NCBI GenBank assembly: GCA_902812455.1
Contig: CADDZH010000041.1
Location: forward strand, 1-42,065
DNA: 42,065 nucleotides
Reading direction: 5' to 3'
Source of the DNA: Chloroflexota bacterium
GTDB lineage: Bacteria; Chloroflexota; Ktedonobacteria; Ktedonobacterales; Ktedonobacteraceae
Shown: piece by piece, positions 34,690 to 42,065 of the stretch
Position numbering within the stretch: the stretch's first letter is position 1
Layout: each line of letters begins with the position of its first letter
Notes under the pieces: model-generated
The model's input: only the letters and a program-made list of their open reading frames with translations
What the model was told of the DNA's origin: nothing
Databases searched by the model: none
Position numbers and translations under genes: made by a program

Positions 34690-35646
34690 ATGTCTACCAA
34701 TTCTGCCGGTACACAATTGCGCTTCCGTCATTTTGATCTGACTTCGGATATCTCTCGTTTGGCAAATTTGCTTGCTGAAGTCGAAGCTGTCGATCACTCA
34801 GGTGAAGATATCAGCGAGGAGGCGTTAAAGGCTCAACTAGAATGGCCGGGACATGATCCAGTACAGGATCGCTGGGTTGTTGAGTCAACAGGGGAGCCGG
34901 ACAAAGTGATTGCGTTCTGTGTTCTCTGGAAGACGCCCACAAATCGTCATGCGGATATCACTGCTGCAGTTCATCCTGCCTGGCGCCAACGTGGTATCGG
35001 TAGCGAATTGCTGTACTATACTCTCAAACGAGCGAATGAATTGGGAGCAAGTGAAGTGCTTGCCTATGCAGACGTTAAGCATGAGGCTGCCAATACCTTT
35101 TTACGCGAGAGTAGGTTTGTTCCAGTAGCCTTGAATACTGCTATGTATCTCAGCATAGAGGTTCCGGTAGAGGTTCCCACGTGGCCCGCTGGCTACCAGG
35201 TGCGCAGGTACAGCGATGTACAAGACTTCCCAGCACTACTCCGTGCATTCAATCACTGTTTTGAAGGGCTTTGGGGACACCATCACCTTTCAGAACAAGA
35301 ACTCAGAGACTGGCTTCCTTCCATTGATCTTGACGGCACATTTCTGCTCTATGCTCCCAACGAGGATGTGGTAGGTATCTGCCGTGCAGAGATGACTGAG
35401 TGGCTGAGCGAACGATATGGGAAGCGCATGGGCTATGTTGATGCACCTGGCATAGCGCCAGCTTACCGCGCTCACAGACTACATCTCCCCCTTTTGCTAG
35501 CTGCGCTCCAATGGCTACGGTCAAAAGAGCCTGCCGCTGTTGAACTTGAATCATGGGGTGATGACGAGCAAACGCTCGCTCTTTATCAAAGTGTAGGATT
35601 TACGATTAGTCGCCAGTCAGCAATATACAGGTTAGAGTTGCACTGA
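34690..35646 (+). CDS. Tandem GNAT-domain N-acetyltransferase
   Basis: 318 residues containing two GNAT halves. In the first, VHPAWRQRGIGSELLYYTLKRANELG is the acetyl-CoA-binding Q/R-x-x-G-x-G/A motif. In the second half, PAYRAHRLHLPLLLAALQWL lacks the full pattern (R-A-H-R-L-H), so this domain may have lost cofactor binding. The layout resembles mycothiol synthase MshD and other double GNATs, but the substrate cannot be named. ATG 34690 has AAGGAG six bases upstream. It follows a palindromic repeat. Confidence 0.82.
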   Translation: MSTNSAGTQLRFRHFDLTSDISRLANLLAEVEAVDHSGEDISEEALKAQLEWPGHDPVQDRWVVESTGEPDKVIAFCVLWKTPTNRHADITAAVHPAWRQRGIGSELLYYTLKRANELGASEVLAYADVKHEAANTFLRESRFVPVALNTAMYLSIEVPVEVPTWPAGYQVRRYSDVQDFPALLRAFNHCFEGLWGHHHLSEQELRDWLPSIDLDGTFLLYAPNEDVVGICRAEMTEWLSERYGKRMGYVDAPGIAPAYRAHRLHLPLLLAALQWLRSKEPAAVELESWGDDEQTLALYQSVGFTISRQSAIYRLELH

Positions 35647-35654
35647 TGGCCAAA

Positions 35655-35732
35655 CATGTAATGGCCTCCCTTGTGGGGGCCAGGACTGGATAAAACGGTG
35701 GCATGTAGTGGCCTCCCTTGTGGGGGCCAGGA
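35655..35732. repeat. Two tandem units of the ATGTA(G/A)TGGCCTCCC repeat
   Basis: Units at 35655-35684 and 35703-35732 share ATGTA(A/G)TGGCCTCCCTTGTG followed by GGGGCCAGG, with imperfect palindrome GGCCTCCC / GGGGGCC. A single related unit lies at 12321-12350. The second ends 17 bp before the start of the selenoprotein-like gene. Confidence 0.7.
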
Positions 35733-35749
35733 ACATAAGGTCGATACAC

Positions 35750-36652
35750 ATGCAAGAAAATACTCGTTTAACTCCGACAAATCGCTTTCGCGAGCGCATG
35801 CTTCGATGGACGAACGATGCAGAGTCAGGGCGACGCTTTGCCTACTGGGTAGGCAAAGTAGCCGGTGGCTTGCAGTTTCAACTGCTGAAAGTGCATCCTT
35901 CTGACCAGATTCCCTGGACGCCGCTAAAACGACCACTTGCCCAGGCAACAGTTGCCATCGTGGCAACGGGCGGCGTGCATCTCTGTTCTGATAAACCGTT
36001 CGATATGGAATCAGATGCCTCGTTTCGTGCCATCCCTCGTACTGCTACCAGTGCAGACCTGTGTATCTCGCATAAGCGCTACGACCGGCGCGATGCCGCT
36101 CAGGACCTGAACCTGGTCTTTCCATTAGAGCGCTTGCTGGAATTGGAAGCGGAAGGCGTAATAGGCCGGGTCGCTAGTATCCACTATGGATTTGGCTTTA
36201 TCGATGATCTGCGAGATCTCCCGAGGGTAGGGCAAAAGGTTGGTTCCTTGCTGGCTCAAGCTGGTGTCGATCTCGTGCTCCTGGTGCCTGCCTGACCAGG
36301 CTGCACGCGGTCCGTGGGGCTGCTTGCTCGTGAAATTGAGGGCTTTGGTGTAACAACGGTCGCGCTGGCACTGGTGCGAGAGCTGGCCGTTCTGGTCAAG
36401 GCTCCCCGTATGCTCTACCTGCACTGGCCCTTTGGGCATGCCCTGGGCGAGCCTCATAACCGGGAGCAGCAGCGCACTATCCTTCACGATATGTTCTCAA
36501 TGGCCCGCGATGCGCCTCGCCCCGGCCTGATCGTCGATCTCCCCTATCAATGGAAGCGGCACGTCTATGTTCCCATCACCGATTGGACAATAGAAAGCGA
36601 AGCATTCGCTCAGGCCCTCGCTCGCGCTCTCCAGAATCCCGGCAATTCATGA
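35750..36652 (+). CDS. Probable selenoprotein, glycine/sarcosine/betaine/D-proline reductase B-like family (TGA = Sec182)
   Basis: The two reading-frame pieces 35750-36292 and 36296-36652 are in the same frame, separated only by TGA 36293-36295, and read as one 300-residue protein. Before the TGA come PWTPLKRPLAQATVAIVATG, GGVHLCSDKPFDME, the FPLERLLELEAEGVIG region and VDLVLLVPA. After it come PGCTRSVGLLAREIE, VVTALALVRE-like helices, LHWPFGHALGEPHN and IVDLPYQWKR. The join is therefore LVPA-U-PGCT, a U-x-x-C motif of the GrdB-like family, where Sec or Cys is found. Both halves are well conserved without other lesions, so recoding is more likely than a chance mutation. ATG 35750 has AAGG nine bases upstream. 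No sel genes lie in the window. Function is unknown in aerobes; reductive or thiol-selenol redox activity is an inference. The alternative is a pseudogene. Confidence 0.72.
36293..36320 (+). promoter_or_regulatory. Recoded TGA and SECIS-like hairpin
   Basis: The stem 36300-36307 (GCUGCACG) pairs with 36313-36320 (CGUGGGGC), with one U-G wobble and one G-G mismatch. The loop CGGUC includes the GGUC found in the E. coli fdhF SECIS loop. The loop starts about 13 bases after UGA, slightly closer than in fdhF, so the fit is suggestive, not conclusive. Confidence 0.45.
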
Positions 36653-36671
36653 GCTTTTGTCCATTTATCTG

Positions 36672-38189
36672 TTACAAATGTTCACGAAAAACCAGTTCGT
36701 ACTTTCCTATAGTAATACGATCGCCATCTGCAAGCGCGTGCCCCTGGCCACCGGCCAGCTTTTGACCATTCACATAGACGCCGCTGGCGCTGCGCTGGTC
36801 ATAGAGAAGGTAGCGGCCGTCTTCCAGCCTCAGCAGCGCGTGATGCCGTGAAATCGATGGGTCGTGATCGAGAAACAGGTTATCTGAGCCAGCCCGCCCA
36901 AGCATCATTTCCTCCTGCTCCAGCAGGAATGTATATGGTGCTTCCGACCCGGGAGCAGTGATCAAAAGACGTGCTGCACCACGCGCTGGAGCGGTTCCCG
37001 TTGATTCTATCACTTCCTCTGATGAGCCTGCTTCATCTGGTGTTTCTGGCTCTGGTGTTTCAGGGGCAGGAGCTACTTCGGGTTCGGGCGAAGGCAAGGG
37101 CTGATACACATCAGGCTCAGGCTGTGGTAAGGGTTCAGGGGCTGGCTCTGGCAGTTTTTCAGGAGCAGGCTCCGGTGGAGGTTCAGGAGCAGGCTGTGGT
37201 AAAGGTGCGGGAGCTGGTTGTGGCAACGGCTCGGGAGCCGGTTGAGAGAGGGTATAGTTTGTCTGGGGAAGAGCTTCAAACACAGGGTGAGCTTCAGGTA
37301 GTGGAGTATCCGGTAGCACAATTGTACTAATTGAGGATGCTGGCGTTGATAGTGTAGCCTTAAGCGCATCAGCAAAGGCGAGGATGGAGGGATAGCGCTC
37401 TTCTGGATAGACAGCCAGCGCTTTACGTAGCACTGCTTCTTGTTCAGGAGTGACTTCGGGATTGAGGGCAGAAGGCAGCGTGATCGTCTCAGACAGTTTC
37501 TGCTGCTCGATTTCTTCCGGCGAGCCAGTATAGGGCGGGCAGCCGGTAAGCCAGAGGTAAAGAATTACTGCCAGGGCAAATTGATCGCTGGCAGGAGTAA
37601 CTCGTTTTCCCAATTGTTCAGGAGCGGCAGTAATGGGGAGAAGGCTCACATGCGCTTGACCAAAGCGGCGCACAAAATTCGCTAGCCCGGTGTCGCATAA
37701 AAGGAAGGGAGCAAAATCTGGCTCGCGCTCAGGGTTGGAACCGCGCAGCACCAGGATATTCGAGAGCGTGAGCGAGCCATGCAGGTATCCCTCGCCATGA
37801 ATATAGTCGAGAGCCTGCGCTAACTGGTGTCCATAGTGGATGGCATCCGCGACAGGCAATGGCAGCCTGTACCAGAATCTCCCTTCAGGGCTGAGTAGGG
37901 AACCATTCGTAACGTATCGCCGCACAACATACAGTTTCCCCTCAAATTCGCCGTAATCGAGTATACTGGCGAGATAAGGGTGATGAAGCCTGCTAATGCC
38001 CTGCATCTCACGAAAAAATTGGCGTCGCCCAGGATCGTGAAGTGCTGCCCAGGGATGAATAAGCTTCAACGTGACCTTGCGCAAAAGGATAGTATCTTCG
38101 GCTTCATAGCTCTCGCCCGATACGCCGTTTCCTACCCACCGGTTGATGCGATAGCGTTCGAATCGTTGCCCTTCTTCCAGCGCCGGCAT
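36672..38189 (-). CDS. Pseudokinase-FHA fusion protein
   Basis: About 505 residues. The N-terminal part (residues about 8-270) is a Ser/Thr kinase fold, with GNGVSGESYEA as glycine loop, VTLKLI with a candidate Lys and DTGLANFV in place of DFG. HRD is replaced by HGS (LHGSLTLSNIL), which removes the catalytic Asp, so it is probably a pseudokinase. A long Pro/Glu/Gln/Ala linker (residues about 300-400, repeated PQPAPEP) leads to a C-terminal FHA domain (MLGRAGSDNLFL, then SISRHHALLRLEDG, then NGQKL) that binds phosphothreonine. ATG 38189 follows a G-rich ribosome site. It likely acts as a scaffold reading phosphorylation from active kinases such as the one at 14849. No membrane segment. Confidence 0.85.
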   Translation of the reverse strand: MPALEEGQRFERYRINRWVGNGVSGESYEAEDTILLRKVTLKLIHPWAALHDPGRRQFFREMQGISRLHHPYLASILDYGEFEGKLYVVRRYVTNGSLLSPEGRFWYRLPLPVADAIHYGHQLAQALDYIHGEGYLHGSLTLSNILVLRGSNPEREPDFAPFLLCDTGLANFVRRFGQAHVSLLPITAAPEQLGKRVTPASDQFALAVILYLWLTGCPPYTGSPEEIEQQKLSETITLPSALNPEVTPEQEAVLRKALAVYPEERYPSILAFADALKATLSTPASSISTIVLPDTPLPEAHPVFEALPQTNYTLSQPAPEPLPQPAPAPLPQPAPEPPPEPAPEKLPEPAPEPLPQPEPDVYQPLPSPEPEVAPAPETPEPETPDEAGSSEEVIESTGTAPARGAARLLITAPGSEAPYTFLLEQEEMMLGRAGSDNLFLDHDPSISRHHALLRLEDGRYLLYDQRSASGVYVNGQKLAGGQGHALADGDRITIGKYELVFREHL

Positions 38190-38303
38190 ACACACCCCCC
38201 GCTTTATCTACAGAAGAAACTGTTCCATTTCGCTCGTTATTGTAACATACGGGCAACCGAAGAGGTGGGTAAATGGTACTGTTGGGTCTCACAGATTATT
38301 GTA

Positions 38304-39194
38304 TCATTTACTAGCAAAGTCTTGTGAAGGGGGATCGTCGTGGCCCTGAGCATCCAGTTGTTGTGAGGCTCCAGTGGCGGTCTCTTTCTCTGCGCTTGTA
38401 GCGGCGGTACGTTCCGAAGGTTGGCTTGTTTCAGGCGTGGCAGACCCCTCAGCCTTGTCAGACTTGTCAAGTTTTTCAGGTTTTTCGGACGTTGAGGTGG
38501 AACGGCTACGGCGGGCGCGGCGTATGCGGAAAACAATGATGATTGCCAGGACGACTGCTATAATGATGCCTGCACCTGTCCAGCCGATAATTCTTGCCAG
38601 GTGCTCAACCTCGTTGAAGTTGTCATGGAAAAGACGACCTGCCACGTAGCCCAGTATCCCATAGATAGTCGCCCACAGAATACCTCCAGCCGCGTTGTAG
38701 ACCACGAAGGTGCGCCAGCGCATGTGATTCACGCCGGCCAGAAATGCTGCCCATGCCCGCAGCACGGCAATGAAGCGCCCGAAGAAAACCGTTTTGTCCC
38801 CATGCTTTGCGAAGAATTTTTCTGCTCTATCAAGATATTGTGGCTTTAAGAACAGATAGCGGCCAAAGCGCAGGACAAATGCTCTGCCGCCTGTACGTCC
38901 TACCAGGTAGCCAAGGTTATCTCCCATAATGGCACCGGCAGCGGCGCAAACGATAATAAGCCAGAGCTGCATCTGGTGATCGATGGCGGCATAGAATGAT
39001 GCCAGCAACAGCATCGTTTCTCCAGGAAGAGGAATGCCGGTGCTCTCAAGCATGACGAAGAGGGTGACTGCCGGGTAGCCCAGGACGTGCAGCAGGTTCT
39101 GAAGCACCTGCAGCGAGATGAGTGCGGCCAGGGTCTCGTGTTGCCACAAGAACGCTCGCACTTTTAACACTCTCAATATCGCCAGCCAGCGCAT
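38304..39194 (-). CDS. DedA-family membrane protein
   Basis: 296 residues. The DedA/VTT core is clear: VLESTGIPLPGET-like (LESTGIPLPGETML), DNLGYLVGRTGG, FFAKHGDKTVFFGRFI and RAWAAFLAGVNHM with the conserved Arg residues, then a glycine-rich C-terminal helix pair. DedA proteins act in membrane homeostasis, some as undecaprenyl-phosphate flippases. A long polar tail (about 215-296), rich in Ser/Glu/Lys/Thr, is unusual and probably cytoplasmic. Start ATG 39194 is chosen because AGGAG lies five to six bases upstream; earlier starts at 39227 and 39236 have no ribosome site. Adjacent to murJ, which also handles the undecaprenyl cycle. Confidence 0.9.
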   Translation of the reverse strand: MRWLAILRVLKVRAFLWQHETLAALISLQVLQNLLHVLGYPAVTLFVMLESTGIPLPGETMLLLASFYAAIDHQMQLWLIIVCAAAGAIMGDNLGYLVGRTGGRAFVLRFGRYLFLKPQYLDRAEKFFAKHGDKTVFFGRFIAVLRAWAAFLAGVNHMRWRTFVVYNAAGGILWATIYGILGYVAGRLFHDNFNEVEHLARIIGWTGAGIIIAVVLAIIIVFRIRRARRSRSTSTSEKPEKLDKSDKAEGSATPETSQPSERTAATSAEKETATGASQQLDAQGHDDPPSQDFASK

Positions 39195-39275
39195 TGCTTC
39201 TCCTGCTTCTCTTGCTTCGCCCGACATGTTTCGCAATTTAACAGCATATGCTCATTGTACAGCCTTTAGCAAGCT

Positions 39276-40763
39276 CTACAACACCTCAATGCCGGCCATA
39301 TGCCTTCGCCATTGTGCCAGGCGCTGCATGCCTCTATCCAATTTTATCCTCGATCGCATTTGCATGATCAAGAGCGAGCCGAGGAAGAGCGTTTCGACAA
39401 GGCCGCCTCCTCCTGTAGCCAGGGGAATGGCCAGGATAGTGTGCGAACCTGTAAGCAACCTGAGCAAGAGGACAATCAGGAGCCAGCGAGTTGCGAGCGA
39501 GAGGATGCTGCTGATAAGCGGAGGCCGGGCATCTTTGAGGGCGTAGAAGGACAGGGTAAGGAGGGTAGCAATGATCACGCAAGGGAGAGCAAGAGCATAC
39601 CCCAGTAAAGCTGTGCTGGTGATAGCAGAGGCATGCCTGCCAAATGCGCCATGCTGGAAGAGGAGATGGATGAGCGGGCGGCCAAAAAGGTAGAGAAAAA
39701 GGGCAGCTCCTATGCTGAGGAAGAAGGCGCTGCTGAGTAGCTTTACGAGGATACGGCGCAGGCGTTCGTAGCGGGCAACCGCTACGAACGCAGCCATGAC
39801 TGGAAGGGCAGCCTGTCCTATGGCCTGGGCGATGAGCGCGTAGGGAAAGTTAAAAAGCAACTGGGCATTGCGAATGGCAGACAGGCTTGCATGATCTGGC
39901 ATATAGGAAATGTAGGCGGTGTCGATAATAGGAGCAATCGAGGCAGCCGTGATGGCAAGCACATTGGGTATAAGCAGGCGGATCACCTGGCGCAGGCCAG
40001 GGTATCTGATATCCCAGAAGAAGCTGTAGTGGATCTTCTGTTTGACCAGGCCAGGAACCATGACCAGCACCTGGATCACTGCCGAAGCAACAATGCCGCA
40101 GGTTGGCCCATAGATACCGAGGCCTGGAATCGCAAACGAGCAGATCAGGCCTGCAATGATACCGGTATCGTAAAGGCCGAGTGAGATGGCAGGCAACAAG
40201 AACCGGCGCTTACTGTTGAGAATGGAGGTGGCAACGGTACCAAGGCCAAGAATCAAGGGCTGGAGCAGCAAGATACGTGTCAGGGTCGTCGTCAAAGCTT
40301 GCTCTGAGGGAGAATATCCTGGAACCAGCAGGCGTGAAACAAACACAGGAGCGATCAACTCAGCGAGGAGGACGGCGGCTGTCAGTGCCACGAGCAGCAC
40401 GTTGAAGACGAGACTGGCAAGGCGCCATGCTTCTCTCTGGCCCTGCTCTTTCTCGTGGGAGAGAAATACAGGGATAAAGGCATGAGTGAGCGCACCACCG
40501 GCAATCAACTCGAAGATCGTGTCGGGCAAGCGCGCAGCGGCGTAATAGGCATTGGCTTCGGGGCCAGCGCCGAAGAGCGCATTGAAGAGGGTTTGCCGTA
40601 TCACCCCCAGTCCACGCGAAGCGCAATAGGCCATGATGAGCAGGAAAGCAGCTTCGGTTATGGTGAAGCGGCGCAGCGATGGATCACCACTGCCAGGAAG
40701 GAATTGTTTTAGTCGAAAACGAAAGACCCCGCTAAACCAGCGTCCTAACTTCTTAGACGACAA
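39276..40763 (-). CDS. murJ: MurJ/MviN-like lipid II flippase
   Basis: Polytopic MOP-superfamily membrane protein, 495 residues from the TTG at 40763. About 12-14 hydrophobic segments; the family signature near the N-terminus (SRGLGVIRQTLFNALFGAG, then EANAYYAAARLPDTIFEL) and GGALTHAFIPVFLSH are clear. MurJ flips lipid II across the cytoplasmic membrane for peptidoglycan assembly. The start is uncertain: the TTG has no ribosome site, and the frame stays open upstream to TAA at 40875-40877. A strong AAGGAG at 40869-40874 precedes an ATT codon at 40857-40859, which would add 32 residues rich in Pro/Ala/Thr. It lies downstream (3' side) of nothing else on its strand; the DedA gene follows. Confidence 0.9.
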   Translation of the reverse strand: MSSKKLGRWFSGVFRFRLKQFLPGSGDPSLRRFTITEAAFLLIMAYCASRGLGVIRQTLFNALFGAGPEANAYYAAARLPDTIFELIAGGALTHAFIPVFLSHEKEQGQREAWRLASLVFNVLLVALTAAVLLAELIAPVFVSRLLVPGYSPSEQALTTTLTRILLLQPLILGLGTVATSILNSKRRFLLPAISLGLYDTGIIAGLICSFAIPGLGIYGPTCGIVASAVIQVLVMVPGLVKQKIHYSFFWDIRYPGLRQVIRLLIPNVLAITAASIAPIIDTAYISYMPDHASLSAIRNAQLLFNFPYALIAQAIGQAALPVMAAFVAVARYERLRRILVKLLSSAFFLSIGAALFLYLFGRPLIHLLFQHGAFGRHASAITSTALLGYALALPCVIIATLLTLSFYALKDARPPLISSILSLATRWLLIVLLLRLLTGSHTILAIPLATGGGGLVETLFLGSLLIMQMRSRIKLDRGMQRLAQWRRHMAGIEVL

Positions 40764-40856
40764 CCTGGTACGTGGAAGAGTTGGTTTTGCCGGTTCTGGT
40801 CGAGCAGGAGTAGCAACTATTGTTGATTGATCCGGCGCGAGTTCTGATTCGTGCGA

Positions 40857-40874
40857 AATAGTGGTTTTCTCCTT
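40857..40874 (-). promoter_or_regulatory. Ribosome binding site with candidate ATT start of murJ
   Basis: On the minus strand AAGGAG (40874-40869) is followed nine bases later by ATT (40859-40857), in frame with murJ. No ATG, GTG or TTG lies nearby in any frame. Non-AUG starts of this kind are known for infC, so it is a possible start but unproved. Confidence 0.4.
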
Positions 40875-40893
40875 TTAAGGCAAGGCTCAGGCA

Positions 40894-40987
40894 TGTCATG
40901 CTGAGCCCATTCCCCTTCCCCTTCACTGCGTTAGGTCCTTCGCTTCGCTCAGGATGACATTGCTTTGGCTCATGCGCTCAGCATGAC
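40894..40987. repeat. Dispersed palindromic repeat, copy 5
   Basis: Starts TGTCATGCTGAGC, ends first at ATGACA 40959, then again with GCTCAGCATGACA at 40987, as if a second right arm had been added. It lies upstream of murJ. The remaining 135 bp to the subtilase stop shows no gene. Confidence 0.7.
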
Positions 40988-41122
40988 AAACGATGCCTTA
41001 TGAACGATATTTGATAGCTTGCTTCTGGCAATGATTATACCAGCCACTCATCCAGATACAGCAGCATTGCCAAAAGAGACATGGAAAAATCACCCAAAAG
41101 GCCTACCGGAGTGGATGATACA

Positions 41123-42065
41123 TTATCCGAACGCTTGCCGCACGCGGATGATATTGGCAAGGAGCGGGGGCACATCGGGGATGTCGCCGAAGAGCTTTTC
41201 ACTCCCGTGCCTGTGGCCTGCCGTGATGCGAGCCATAATATCGGGGACTCGCAGGCCCTGGGCAAGCAAATGAGCGCCCAGCGCGCTTATGACAGGGGCT
41301 GCAAATGAAGTGCCGGACCAGTCGGCCCAGCCGGATATATTTTGCTCGCCTCCCGGGAAGGTTGGTGAAATGTAGATGCCGCGTACAGCATCTGGCAAGC
41401 CATCGATGCCCTGTAAGCCTGCGTGATCGCCGCCGAAAGTGGCAACGCCTGTGTTGAAAGGCGGCATGCTTGCGGCATTGGCAAAGAGGGATGGCCCAAG
41501 GTGGCTATTGATAGCGGTGACACCCAGGGTGGTTTCGTAACGAGCGGGAGCTCTGGGGGGATGACGTGGTTTTCCTTTTTGAGCGGCGGAGAAGGAATCG
41601 TTTCCGGCGGCAGCCACGACGAGTACCCCTTCAGCGTATAGGCACTCAAAGAGCAGGCGTAGGCCTTCTTCAATATGGTTTAGCACACGCATCAGACCCG
41701 GCAGTTGCCTGGTGGGCCATTTGTTCTCGTCGAGCCAGACATAGGGTAACCGGCGGATCTCAGGCATGATCGTCAGGCTGAGATTGATGACGAGGTGGCG
41801 AATGCTACCGGAAACCAGTTCTTGCTCCAGATCGGTCAAAGCGGCAAAGAGATTGTAGAGGTCGCCGCCGCCGAAGTCATTGAGGATACGGATCAGGCGA
41901 ATGCTGGCACGTGGGGCAAGGTCGCGAATGATGCCGGCAACAAAGATGCCATGATCGGGCATGGGATAATAGCGGGGATTGTTAGCGGCATCACGCCCGG
42001 TGCGGGTATCGCCGGTCACGTAGTAGCGCCGGTCATACTCAATCTCGAACGGGCTGCCTTCGCCC
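41123..42065 (-). CDS. Subtilisin-like serine protease (S8), 5' end outside window
   Basis: C-terminal 314 residues of a subtilase, open at the window edge. The catalytic His region is visible as PDHGIFVAGII, followed by the oxyanion Asn in AAAGNDSFSAA and the catalytic Ser in WSGTSFAAPV. The catalytic Asp region should lie beyond the edge or in the upstream residues. The GTG at 42019 is only an internal codon, since the frame (RRYYVTGDTRTG) runs on. The protein ends shortly after the Ser domain (NIIRVRQAFG), so there is no long C-terminal extension. Secretion cannot be assessed because the N-terminus is missing. Confidence 0.87.
   Translation of the reverse strand, partial: GEGSPFEIEYDRRYYVTGDTRTGRDAANNPRYYPMPDHGIFVAGIIRDLAPRASIRLIRILNDFGGGDLYNLFAALTDLEQELVSGSIRHLVINLSLTIMPEIRRLPYVWLDENKWPTRQLPGLMRVLNHIEEGLRLLFECLYAEGVLVVAAAGNDSFSAAQKGKPRHPPRAPARYETTLGVTAINSHLGPSLFANAASMPPFNTGVATFGGDHAGLQGIDGLPDAVRGIYISPTFPGGEQNISGWADWSGTSFAAPVISALGAHLLAQGLRVPDIMARITAGHRHGSEKLFGDIPDVPPLLANIIRVRQAFG

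Noticed and set aside
35708..36295. Two separate ORFs or a broken gene around the TGA at 36293
   Set aside because: The conserved domain continues in the same frame immediately after the TGA at the position where this family carries Sec or Cys, and no other lesion is visible. A pseudogene remains possible but is the weaker reading.

Overview
The window reads as chromosomal DNA of an aerobic, soil-type bacterium. The best fit is Chloroflexota, class Ktedonobacteria or a close relative. This is an inference from three things: red-type form I Rubisco in an otherwise heterotrophic gene background, large kinase-like signalling proteins, and many short palindromic intergenic repeats. No rRNA, tRNA, CRISPR array or IS transposase was seen. 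About 40 genes are supported. The first (rRNA methyltransferase-like) and last (subtilase) run off the window.

Layout. 1-2.5 kb: RlmM/FtsJ-like methyltransferase and a GlcF-like iron-sulfur protein. 2.6-6.2 kb, minus strand: a tight operon of DUF697 GTPase, degenerate metalloprotease-like protein, MntP-like exporter and TyrA. 6.4-8.1 kb: two-domain VOC protein and endonuclease III. 8.2-12.2 kb, minus: acyl-CoA synthetase, AcuI/YhdH reductase, DUF488 protein and a lamin-tail-domain surface protein. 12.4-19.2 kb, minus: small membrane protein, RsfS, a FolK-FolE2 fusion, a transmembrane Ser/Thr kinase, a PIG-L deacetylase, MutY and a small partner. 19.5-22.3 kb, plus: unknown protein, GalT, GalK.

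22.3-31.9 kb is a Calvin-Benson cluster. cbbL-cbbS-cbbX (red-type Rubisco and its activase) lie on the minus strand. Divergent from them are an AhpC/TSA-like CxxC protein and a LysR regulator. A second LysR gene converges on the first. Divergent from the second regulator are a LacD-type aldolase, phosphoribulokinase and GAPDH. Perfect T-N11-A dyads sit in front of cbbL and between the second LysR gene and the aldolase, so the regulators probably control both arms. Transketolase, PGK, bisphosphatase and pentose-phosphate isomerase/epimerase are not here and must be encoded elsewhere if the cycle runs.

31.9-33.4 kb, minus: a DUF3467-like gene, an antitoxin-like gene and a PIN toxin, followed by a cupin. 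33.6-36.7 kb, plus: DppA-type D-aminopeptidase, a double GNAT protein and a probable selenoprotein of the glycine-reductase B family. In the last gene an in-frame TGA at 36293-36295 falls at the U-x-x-C position and is followed by a SECIS-like hairpin. This is the most unusual item in the window. 36.7-42 kb, minus: pseudokinase-FHA protein, DedA protein, MurJ-like flippase and the partial subtilase.

Several families of dispersed intergenic palindromes recur. Copies lie between cbbL and cbbS, between cbbP and gap, and upstream of cbbL and the gal genes, where they could affect transcript stability or expression ratios.
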